NCBI GenBank assembly: GCA_020429465.1 | Contig: JAGQLH010000028.1 | Location: 1 to 14,943, forward strand | DNA from: Candidatus Dojkabacteria bacterium | Lineage (GTDB): Bacteria > Patescibacteriota > Dojkabacteria > B142 > WJKM01 | Reading direction: 5' to 3' | Length of the DNA: 14,943 nt | Part shown: positions 6,572 through 13,447 of the stretch, piece by piece | Numbering within the stretch: position 1 is the first letter of the stretch | Layout: every line of letters begins with the position of its first letter | Translations under genes and position numbers: made by a program | Notes under the pieces: model-generated | The model's database searches: none | What the model saw: only the letters and a program-made list of their open reading frames with translations | What the model was told of the DNA's origin: nothing

Positions 6572-8032
6572 ATGAGTAAAAAAGCACGTTACGTAATAAT
6601 TATAGTTTTCGCTGCCACATTAGTTATGGGTGGAGTTGCTCTTTTTATTGCGAATAGGTTGAACGGTAATGAGAATATAAGTGAATCACCGTCAGAAGCC
6701 AATTGCCCTGCTGCTGGTTCGTGTGAATTTTATGATTGTAACTCACAGGTAGTATATAGTGAGAACTGCACATCTGAGATAGTTCCTGGTTTTTGCTGTA
6801 CAAACTATATTACAAGTAGTCCGTCAGATAGATGTAACATGAAATCACAGTGTGAACAGCCTGACTTGGAAGATGGTGTTTGTGAGAATGCAGGTGAGAT
6901 ATTTAATGTATGTGACAGATGTAGTACTGGAAAGAGTAGCCGTGTACGTGCAGTTCAAGGGGAAGTCGGATGTGATTATGAATATGAAATTTGTAAAGTA
7001 GATGCAGCTTGTGGAGAAGTTATAGATTTTAACGAAGAGGGAACCTCTGACAGTATGGGAGAGGAATGTAGCAATGATAGAGACGTAGGAGATGAATGGA
7101 CTGAATGCTGTGCTGGGGATGAATCTGGTTCAAGCAGAGTGATTACCAAAAATGCAGATTGCTCATACTCAATAGTTGAGGAGTGTCAACCCGATATTCT
7201 CTGTTCTGTAAGCGAAACTGATGCCCAAGATACTTTTACACCCATCGAAACTGAACAAGCGCAACCAGAGTCAACTGAAGACTCAACTTCACAAGAGCAA
7301 CAATCAGATAACCAAGAAGTAAACTCACTTGATCCTGATTCAATGGGTGAATCAGAAAATACGGGTGAAAATGTGCTTGATACATCAAACCAATCAAATG
7401 ATGATGACCAGAATTCAGTGATTGATTCAGATGACTCGACAAATACTGCTCAAGACTCTTCTGGCTCACAGTCTGAGTCAGACACATCTAATAATGATAC
7501 TACTACAAACTCTGAAAATACTGGTGACTCAGCTGACACAAGTGGGACAACTACAAGTACCCCTACACCGTCAGCAACAGCGACAGTGACAGCAACTATA
7601 ACAGTGTCACCTACTACGTCCCCAACTCTTGGGAATGGTTCAGTTTCAACTCTTACGCCTACCCCAGTACAACAACCAACCTCTCAAGGAACAAATTCGG
7701 TTTTGACACCTACAGTAACAATAAATAACGATGATAATCAAACTTCCAATAACGATAATTCTTCTGATAATTCCAATGCAACCAATGAATTAGATGGAGA
7801 GCTAGGATCATTACCTCAAACTTCACTTTGGGATCCGTGGACATCTCTTATAACACTTTTGGGGATTGGTACACTTTCTGCAGGTATATATATTTATTTA
7901 CATCCTGAATACCAGGGACTTCTTGGGAATTTGTACATTCGCACTATCTACAAACCTCTTCATAGAAAAGTCTCTTTTCTTCACAAAAAGACACGCAAAA
8001 AGGAATTTGAAAAGGATGTCTTAGACGACTAA
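6572..8032 (+). CDS. Cys-rich, Ser/Thr-rich envelope protein with LPQTS C-terminal anchor signal
   Basis: This is a 486-residue protein of no family I recognise. Residues 7-27 form an N-terminal helix after MSKKAR (signal or membrane anchor). Residues 45-211 hold 20 cysteines, an even number, in about three units that each end in C-x5-C. Residues 212-410 are a disordered Ser/Thr/Asp/Asn/Gln linker with TPTPS and TPTP stretches. Residues 414-418 read LPQTS, followed by a hydrophobic helix (about 425-443) and a basic 43-residue tail (HRKVSFLHKKTRKK). The end resembles a sortase sorting signal with Ser in place of Gly, but the tail is unusually long, so it could simply be a second membrane anchor. 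An outside, disulfide-bonded surface protein with a stalk is the best reading. It follows the polytopic gene by 21 bases without a clear ribosome-binding site. Confidence 0.75.
   Translation: MSKKARYVIIIVFAATLVMGGVALFIANRLNGNENISESPSEANCPAAGSCEFYDCNSQVVYSENCTSEIVPGFCCTNYITSSPSDRCNMKSQCEQPDLEDGVCENAGEIFNVCDRCSTGKSSRVRAVQGEVGCDYEYEICKVDAACGEVIDFNEEGTSDSMGEECSNDRDVGDEWTECCAGDESGSSRVITKNADCSYSIVEECQPDILCSVSETDAQDTFTPIETEQAQPESTEDSTSQEQQSDNQEVNSLDPDSMGESENTGENVLDTSNQSNDDDQNSVIDSDDSTNTAQDSSGSQSESDTSNNDTTTNSENTGDSADTSGTTTSTPTPSATATVTATITVSPTTSPTLGNGSVSTLTPTPVQQPTSQGTNSVLTPTVTINNDDNQTSNNDNSSDNSNATNELDGELGSLPQTSLWDPWTSLITLLGIGTLSAGIYIYLHPEYQGLLGNLYIRTIYKPLHRKVSFLHKKTRKKEFEKDVLDD
6704..7204 (+). repeat. 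Three diverged cysteine-rich units in the 6572 gene
   Basis: Units 2 (residues 104-147) and 3 (166-211) follow the same spacing: C-x9 or x12-C-x2 or x0-C-x16-C-x6 or x7-C-x5-C. Both also carry SSRV at about the same place after the third Cys. Unit 1 (45-94) has 8 cysteines and shares the CC-x11-C-x5-C ending. The pattern suggests internal duplication of a small disulfide-stabilised domain in the exported part of the protein. Confidence 0.6.
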
Positions 8033-8065
8033 GAACATAATGGAGGAAATATATGATTTGAATCT

Positions 8066-8338
8066 CTATTCGTTTACCTGCTCACCAGCCTCTCGGATCA
8101 CGTGAACAAGTTCAGTATCTTCTATGAAATTTATTAATGGAACAGTCTCTAGAGTATCTAGTATCCTTCCAACAATAAAAAACAATATAGCAATTCCCAC
8201 AGTTGCACCCAAAAACTGAAAAACACCTTGAATAAAACCACGTACTGCATATCTCTTAAAAGACATTTTCTTGTCGATGCTTTTAAGTACACTCACTAAC
8301 TCACCAGTATCTTCAGGTAATGATTTTTTAGTAGACAT
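8066..8338 (-). CDS. Small membrane protein, DUF5665-like
   Basis: This is a 90-residue protein with a charged N-terminus (MSTKKSLPEDTGELVSVLKS), then an amphipathic FKRYAVRGFIQGVFQFLGAT leading into one or two hydrophobic segments (about 35-60). The C-terminal part (residues 66-90) is acidic and probably helical. The R-G-x3-G-x3-G-x-T pattern before the hydrophobic stretch recalls DUF5665, a family of small bacterial membrane proteins of unknown function; this is from memory of the pattern and not a firm match. It is 24 bases downstream of the secF-like gene and is the last gene of the secretion row. It converges with the plus-strand gene ending at 8032, with only 33 bases between them. Confidence 0.6.
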   Translation of the reverse strand: MSTKKSLPEDTGELVSVLKSIDKKMSFKRYAVRGFIQGVFQFLGATVGIAILFFIVGRILDTLETVPLINFIEDTELVHVIREAGEQVNE

Positions 8339-8362
8339 ATGTAATTACTGTACTATAACCTA

Positions 8363-9265
8363 TTATTTTCTTTTAGCTTTCGCTCGCTTTTTTGTAGGCT
8401 TTGAACTTGCAATGAATAGTGAATCGGATAGCGTGAAAACACTAAATACACTTCCAAAGCTTTTTACGAGAGCAGCTAATACTAACAATATTTCAATACG
8501 AAATTCGTAAAGAAATAGAAAAGGAACAAATAATAATCCGACTAATAATAATGCTTTTAGTAAAAAATTCTGGTTATCAATGAAATACATTTCAAATTCT
8601 TTAGAAATATTCATAGTCCCCTCAGTTTCTTGTGAAGCATTGCTTACCTGGTATGATATTGCGATCTGAGTAATAGCAGCTAGCAATATGATTAATGAGA
8701 GTACTCCAATACTAAAATCACTGACATACCACCCCAAATATACAAAGATACTTGCCAATGCCGTAATTGGTAAAATCACTACATAAAATCCAAGGACTGA
8801 CCTTGCTACTAAAGCAAACATACCCTTTTTATCCAATTTCTTCCAAAATATTGTCGCTAGAGAAATTATAAGGATAAGATGCATTCCTACCAAGTATACA
8901 ACTACTCCACTTACCGTTATTGGGTACTGCTCTGTAACCGTTGATAACTCAACTTGCAATTCCTCTTCTCCAAATGCATCCAATGTATCTTGCGGTACAT
9001 CACCAGAGTCCAGGTATAAGTAAAATGCTGTTTCACCTTCATCATTTGTACTTTCTTCAATTTCCTGTATATCTAAACTATCATTTTGAGTTAGTATATC
9101 CTTTACTTTTTGTGCTTCAGATCCAGATAATCCCACTCTAACTGAACTCGATTCTAATCGAGTTAACCCAGCAAGATTAATAATGATAATAGATACAAGA
9201 ATTCCTACAACCAATAACCCGAGGCGTCGGGTACTTGCTTCTCTAGTAGTAAAAAAGTTTAACAT
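8363..9265 (-). CDS. secF: Divergent SecF-like membrane protein
   Basis: This is a 300-residue protein with one N-terminal helix (about 13-34), an exported acidic domain (about 35-115), five more helices (about 116-287) and a Lys/Arg-rich tail (KPTKKRAKAKRK). That is the 1+5 topology and size of SecF, which works with SecD to pull exported proteins out of the SecYEG channel using proton flow. Position supports the call, since it begins 30 bases after secD. Sequence support is weak: the usual GxDFTGG start of the exported domain is absent. The region where helix 4 of SecF carries an Asp (VDN or NDT, then FDRIRE) reads LSLIILLAAITQIAISYQ, with no acidic residue. It may be a SecF without proton coupling, or an unrelated protein in the same slot. 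Confidence 0.55.
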   Translation of the reverse strand: MLNFFTTREASTRRLGLLVVGILVSIIIINLAGLTRLESSSVRVGLSGSEAQKVKDILTQNDSLDIQEIEESTNDEGETAFYLYLDSGDVPQDTLDAFGEEELQVELSTVTEQYPITVSGVVVYLVGMHLILIISLATIFWKKLDKKGMFALVARSVLGFYVVILPITALASIFVYLGWYVSDFSIGVLSLIILLAAITQIAISYQVSNASQETEGTMNISKEFEMYFIDNQNFLLKALLLVGLLFVPFLFLYEFRIEILLVLAALVKSFGSVFSVFTLSDSLFIASSKPTKKRAKAKRK

Positions 9266-9295
9266 AGTTCTTATCTAACGAATTAAGTAGCGAAA

Positions 9296-10717
9296 TTATT
9301 TCTTTACAACAACTGTACTTGCTCGAAGCCCTAACTCAAACACAACACTATTTACCAATAGAATAATTGCAAATGGCTGTAATGCAAGCATCATAGGGTA
9401 ATTACTATATCCATTACCAATAATGAAAAGAGAAACGATGTATACAATAATACTCATCGTTACCACTTTATATCTATTATTTTTAAGTACTCTTTCAATA
9501 GCAGCTTTTGATAATTTCTCTGTTTTTAGTAATGGGAAGTAAGTTAGTAGTACCAATACCAATCCCACACCATTCGCTAGAACAAATGTATCACTCACAC
9601 CAGTTGTGCTACTTGGCGATACTTTCATAAGTGCTCCTGCAACTAGTAGTGAAGTAATTGATAATACAGCAACTAAAACTCCACGTTTTCTGAATAAACC
9701 ATACCCCAAGACTATTAATAAAGCAGGAATTAGTATTGTGAATAATTTAACCATATTTGCTGATGAATCACTGAGCTCTGGGTTTATTTGTTCCTGGCCT
9801 TGGAATGCTATAGTCGTATCTATAGAATTTGTAGTAACTAAACTCGCAAGTGCCTTAGTTCTTAAACTACTCTGCGGGTTTCCAAAGTCAGAAAATACTA
9901 TAAAAGACTGTCCGCTATAGTTTCCAGTTGGATCCTGTGATGGCAATATTACAGGCAACACCTGAATTCCTACTGGTAATCCATTTTGTACGAGTTGGAT
10001 TCCTGGTAGAAATGCTTCAGTTGCATATGTTGGTGCAGCCATTTGCGATACAAATTCTCGATTTTCACTACCAAAATCAAGTCTAACCGCAAAGCCTCCA
10101 TTACCTTGTGCTATTTGTGGTTCGTAGTAATGTCGCACCCTCTCGATATCCTCTAGCTGTAATAAAGAACTTCGTTGTTTCCCTTCCAGGAAGTTAAATG
10201 TTGCTTCCGCACCTGAATCAGGTGTAAATCCTTCAATATCTTGATAAATCTCAATCGGACCTGACGCTACCAGAGTTGCGAGAATATTTGCATACCCTGT
10301 CCCATCATCCGGCACATCAATTTCCATATAGTAATTCCCTTGTGATTCATCAATGACCGTCCGTAGGTCATAATCCTTCAACCCCACAATTTTTAACCTT
10401 TGTTTTAAAATTTCAATATTTTTAGTAAACACTGAGAGTTCATCATCAATCGCATTTTCTGGATTATTAAGGTCAGAAAATTCATACCGAACTCTAATTT
10501 GCGGTGAAAAACTGCGTGTATTATCGAATGCATAATCTTCACTAAATAAACATCCTCCTTGTTCTTCAAGCCCAGGAATACATAACTGTGAGGTAGGAAC
10601 TGGTTCTAACGTGTATGAATTCCCCCCTAACGTAAGAGATATAGAGGGAAGCAAAACTGCAACTGAAAGTAAAACTGAAACCACAACAATTGTGAATGCA
10701 ACGATACGAAACTTCAT
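9296..10717 (-). CDS. secD: Divergent protein translocase subunit SecD
   Basis: SecD assists SecYEG export from the outer side of the membrane. The 473 residues form an N-terminal helix (about 5-27), a large exported domain (about 30-318) and five C-terminal helices (about 322-464), the SecD layout. The P1 region is recognisable: IEILKQRLKIVGLKDYDLRT (101-120), YYMEIDVPD (129-137) and LVASGPIEIYQ (139-149). These match the SecD 'I-x2-R-I-x2-LGV ... LPG ... G-x2-A-x-LEFR' theme. The segment KLSKAAIERVLKNNRYKVV aligns with the cytoplasmic loop after helix 4 of SecD. In helix 4 itself the normal GMAVDANVLIFERI is replaced by ANGVGLVLVLLTYF (381-394), with no Asp. It sits between an orphan solute-binding protein gene (41 bases) and a secF-like gene (30 bases). 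Confidence 0.78.
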   Translation of the reverse strand: MKFRIVAFTIVVVSVLLSVAVLLPSISLTLGGNSYTLEPVPTSQLCIPGLEEQGGCLFSEDYAFDNTRSFSPQIRVRYEFSDLNNPENAIDDELSVFTKNIEILKQRLKIVGLKDYDLRTVIDESQGNYYMEIDVPDDGTGYANILATLVASGPIEIYQDIEGFTPDSGAEATFNFLEGKQRSSLLQLEDIERVRHYYEPQIAQGNGGFAVRLDFGSENREFVSQMAAPTYATEAFLPGIQLVQNGLPVGIQVLPVILPSQDPTGNYSGQSFIVFSDFGNPQSSLRTKALASLVTTNSIDTTIAFQGQEQINPELSDSSANMVKLFTILIPALLIVLGYGLFRKRGVLVAVLSITSLLVAGALMKVSPSSTTGVSDTFVLANGVGLVLVLLTYFPLLKTEKLSKAAIERVLKNNRYKVVTMSIIVYIVSLFIIGNGYSNYPMMLALQPFAIILLVNSVVFELGLRASTVVVKK

Positions 10718-10758
10718 AATATACTTCTAATAAACAAAATATTATTTCATATCAAATA

Positions 10759-12639
10759 TTAAAATTCGTCTTTGATATCCCATTGTTCAATATTTGCAAA
10801 ACGATCTTCTAAGTTATTCATAAATGATATATTTACACCAGAAACTCGATTATTAACAACATATACATACCTCGGATGGTATAAAAATACTGTTGGCATT
10901 TCTTCATTTAAAATTTCTTGGAACTCAAAAAGTTTATCCTTTCTATTTTCTTCATCAATAATTGCACGTGCTTCTTCAAGTAATATATCTACCTTTGGCT
11001 TATCTACTTGTTCTTGGTTTTCGATTCTAACACCTGTTGCCTCAGAAATATAGCTTGAAATATTTAATCCTGTACTTTCACTCGCTCCTCCAAATGAAGG
11101 AAGACCTATCTGAGAGCTATGATACAACTCATACCTGTCTACGTCTATAAATGTAGTTAATCCGTACAGTAATATATCGAAATTCTTTGTCAAAATGAAT
11201 GCATTATTTACAGTATCTACAGTTTCCGGTATCAAATTCACCTCTATCCCCAATGCTTCTAAATCATCTTTTATATTTTCGGCAACTTTATCCCTATCAA
11301 TATTATCTACATACACAATATCTATACTGAGTACTGAGTTTTGTTTTGTTCTTAACCCTGTTTGTCGACTAATTCTCCACCCTTCATCGTCGAGAAGCTC
11401 ACTTGCTTTTTCAGGATTATAACTCACTCGTGCAATTTCATCATTATATGCAAAAGAATTCTTCGGTATCGTACCGAATGCTTCCTCCCCTCTACCGTCT
11501 AAATTGTTGATTATTTTATCTCTATCGATAGCATAGCCGATTGCCTGTCGAACCCCTTTTTCCTGTAAATTTTGATGCCCTGAATTTTGATCTAAATTGA
11601 AGTGAAGTGCCCAGTACTGGTTATAAATAATATTTGATTGTAATATTTCATAGTTTTCTAAATCTTTAATACTCTCCGAAACCCCAGAACTCAAACCTGC
11701 AATGGCGTGGATTTTACCAGTTTTTAATGCTTCAACTGCTGAATTTTCATCCGGAAACAACTGGAATACTATTTTACCGATGCTCGGGATTTGTTCGTGA
11801 TACCGCTCATTACGTGAAAGTTGAATGAGATTTTGACTACGTGCAGACTGAGAAACATTTCTATAGGGACCAGTTCCTATAGGATTTGTATTTATATATA
11901 TATCACGAGTTAGAATTGAGTTTGTATCAATGTTTTCAATATATTTAGCCGGCATTATCTTAAATGTGAGTGATTCAAAGAAAGTTGGGAGTACAGCATC
12001 CTCATCAACAAGCATAACTTCAAATGTTCTATCGTCTAGAACAATTAAATCATTAAATTGATTTGCAACAACACTAGAGAAACTACTCGCTGTGTCTGGG
12101 TTTTCATTAAGTCTTTGCAACAATTCAAATGTTTCTTCAACATCGTGAGTTGTAAGCTTTGTGCCATCGTGCCAGTAAATATCATTCTTTAAGGTAAATG
12201 AATAATGATTTCCTTTTTTAACTTCTTCATAGGATTCAATTAGAACTGGGTGAATCTCGGCGTTCTGATCAATAGTGAGTAGACTTTCATATACTAAATT
12301 GGAGATATCTTTTTCAAGTTGAATAGTTGAAGGAACGAGTGGATTTATTTTTTGTAGTCCAAGTAATTGCCCTGTTTCATCAATACCAACGACACTTCCC
12401 TCAATAAATTCTTCACTATCTACTCGTAATAATGCGGTTGGTTTTACAACAAAAGTGACAGTAAGTAGGAGGTAAACAAAGAGACTAAGCCAGAGATGAC
12501 TAAATGGCCTGGTTCGTTTATAGAATGCAGAAACTACCATAACCACTGATTTTTGATCGAATAGCAAAAAATCAGGATAATCCCATAATGCATTTCTAAA
12601 TGTGTATATTGCATTTTCAATGGCACGCAATAGCTTCAT
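10759..12639 (-). CDS. Membrane-anchored family-5 extracellular solute-binding protein
   Basis: This is a 626-residue protein of the peptide/nickel-type ABC solute-binding family 5. Residues 1-48 are cytoplasmic and basic, and 49-70 form a membrane helix with no lipobox cysteine. The binding domain follows outside. The typical start EGSVVG and INPLVPSTIQLEKDISNLVY lead the domain. Further family features are the YWHDGTKLTTHDVEETF region, NPIGTGPYRNV, VRQAIGYAIDRDKII, and YNPEKASELLDDEGW. The C-terminal motif reads RKDKLFEFQEILNEEMPTVFLYHP. Normally such proteins hand peptides to an OppBC-type permease, but no permease or ATPase gene lies here. The neighbours are secG upstream and secD/secF downstream, so a role in peptide capture or in post-export handling is possible. 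An RBS-like GGAG is 7 bases before the ATG. Confidence 0.88.
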   Translation of the reverse strand: MKLLRAIENAIYTFRNALWDYPDFLLFDQKSVVMVVSAFYKRTRPFSHLWLSLFVYLLLTVTFVVKPTALLRVDSEEFIEGSVVGIDETGQLLGLQKINPLVPSTIQLEKDISNLVYESLLTIDQNAEIHPVLIESYEEVKKGNHYSFTLKNDIYWHDGTKLTTHDVEETFELLQRLNENPDTASSFSSVVANQFNDLIVLDDRTFEVMLVDEDAVLPTFFESLTFKIMPAKYIENIDTNSILTRDIYINTNPIGTGPYRNVSQSARSQNLIQLSRNERYHEQIPSIGKIVFQLFPDENSAVEALKTGKIHAIAGLSSGVSESIKDLENYEILQSNIIYNQYWALHFNLDQNSGHQNLQEKGVRQAIGYAIDRDKIINNLDGRGEEAFGTIPKNSFAYNDEIARVSYNPEKASELLDDEGWRISRQTGLRTKQNSVLSIDIVYVDNIDRDKVAENIKDDLEALGIEVNLIPETVDTVNNAFILTKNFDILLYGLTTFIDVDRYELYHSSQIGLPSFGGASESTGLNISSYISEATGVRIENQEQVDKPKVDILLEEARAIIDEENRKDKLFEFQEILNEEMPTVFLYHPRYVYVVNNRVSGVNISFMNNLEDRFANIEQWDIKDEF

Positions 12640-12668
12640 TGAATAACTCCATCAAAGAAAAAAAATAC

Positions 12669-12716
12669 CATATCCCTATTTGATTATAGGCAATAAATGA
12701 ACATATAGGGAATATG
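12669..12716 (-). promoter_or_regulatory. Inverted repeat around a TATAAT, before the solute-binding protein gene
   Basis: Arms CATATCCCTAT (12669-12679) and ATAGGGAATATG (12705-12716) are complementary except for one bulged base, with a 25-base loop. Inside the loop the minus strand reads TATAATCAAA (12688-12679), a perfect -10 for the gene starting at 12639. Eight T residues (minus strand, 12665-12658) follow the stem after three bases, so the structure could also end the secG transcript. Operator, attenuator and terminator readings cannot be told apart from sequence. Confidence 0.4.
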
Positions 12717-12726
12717 CATTTGCATC

Positions 12727-12960
12727 TTAGCTAGCAAGAAGCATAATAGCAATTGATAGTGCTATCCAAAAAACACTTAAGATTATTGATGCATTGTGAA
12801 GAAATAATTCAGACCCACGTTTTGTTCGTTTTACATCATCCCCAAATCCACCACCGAAAAGTGTACCAGCATCACCTTCTTTTGGCTGTAGTACGATAAC
12901 TACGATCAAAAGCACAGAGATACCTACAACTAATATTTTAAGAATATCGACGATCCCCAT
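12727..12960 (-). CDS. secG: Preprotein translocase subunit SecG
   Basis: SecG is the small third subunit of the SecYEG export channel. The protein has two helices joined by the family's cytoplasmic loop. The first helix ends in VVIVLQPKEG (compare VLLQxGKG) and is followed by LFGGGFGDD and a basic KRTKRGSE. The second helix is FLHNASIILSVFWIALSIAIML. The frame opens at a TTG at 12975 (82 residues), but the ATG at 12960 gives a normal 77-residue SecG whose first helix begins at once, so I prefer that start. Neither has a good ribosome-binding site. It lies just downstream of the four-helix protein gene, and the genes for SecD, a SecF-like protein and a solute-binding protein follow on the same strand, which fits a secretion cluster. 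Confidence 0.88.
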   Translation of the reverse strand: MGIVDILKILVVGISVLLIVVIVLQPKEGDAGTLFGGGFGDDVKRTKRGSELFLHNASIILSVFWIALSIAIMLLAS

Positions 12961-12984
12961 TTCAAAATTTTTCAAAAATATAAA

Positions 12985-13383
12985 TTATCGCCCAAGCAAC
13001 CATTCGTGAATGGATACGAGTACCATTGTAAAAATTCCCGCGAATGTAATAACTTGTGCTTCATTGAGTGAAATCCCCCGTAGGAATTGAATTCCTAGGA
13101 GTGCTTCATTTGAGCTGAATGTTCCAATAAGTAAGTAACTGACAAATATATATTTCATTAGATAGAAATATCCAATACTCAGTACACTTCCAAACATCAA
13201 AAATGACCAAAAATTCACATTTACTTTAAAGAATTCAATTATTCGAGGAAGAAGCAATACGAATGCTACGTATATAAGTCCTGCCACGAGGTATCCTTCA
13301 AGTCCTTTATTGACTTCAATTCCCGGTAACAAAGTTACTGCCAGGAAAAATACCAAGAAATTGGTCCAAATTTGGAACACCAT
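12985..13383 (-). CDS. Four-helix membrane protein, phage-holin family 4-like
   Basis: This 132-residue protein is almost wholly hydrophobic, with four helices at about residues 5-20, 30-48, 57-85 and 108-128. It begins with an N-F-L-V-F-F-L-A-V-T-LLPGIEV segment. The 'helix, LLPGI-x-V, helix, LLPRII' pattern resembles the superfamily-IV holin-like proteins, which in bacteria are mostly housekeeping membrane proteins of unknown role and do not indicate a prophage. No phage genes are nearby. It is 24 bases upstream of the preferred secG start and is likely cotranscribed with it. An extended -10 promoter lies just upstream, and a GAGG sits unusually close (2-3 bases) to its ATG. Confidence 0.6.
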   Translation of the reverse strand: MVFQIWTNFLVFFLAVTLLPGIEVNKGLEGYLVAGLIYVAFVLLLPRIIEFFKVNVNFWSFLMFGSVLSIGYFYLMKYIFVSYLLIGTFSSNEALLGIQFLRGISLNEAQVITFAGIFTMVLVSIHEWLLGR

Positions 13384-13407
13384 ACCCTCAACAGTAAAAA
13401 ATAGTCC

Positions 13408-13420
13408 TTTGATTATAGCA
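13408..13420 (-). promoter_or_regulatory. Extended -10 promoter upstream of the holin-like/secG genes
   Basis: On the minus strand the sequence reads TGCTATAATCAAA, a TGn-TATAAT extended -10 (13420-13412), about 28 bases before the ATG at 13383. No convincing -35 is seen, which is usual for extended -10 promoters. The decamer TATAATCAAA recurs before the solute-binding protein gene (12688-12679). This suggests the secG pair starts its own transcript after the UMP kinase gene. Confidence 0.55.
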
Positions 13421-13447
13421 GAAAACCCTTAAATACTACCCATGAAG

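Noticed and set aside
7236..7487. An 83-codon minus-strand open frame under the Ser/Thr linker
   Set aside because: It is antisense to low-complexity coding sequence and has no recognisable domain or start signal; the plus frame is clearly the gene.
8042..8061. A GGAGG followed by ATG-ATT-TGA between two convergent genes
   Set aside because: A two-codon frame in a 33-base gap is most likely chance; no downstream gene on that strand could be controlled by it.
12985..13383. Holin-like gene as a sign of a prophage
   Set aside because: No other phage genes are present, and the neighbours are housekeeping kinase and sec genes; this family is common in non-phage contexts.
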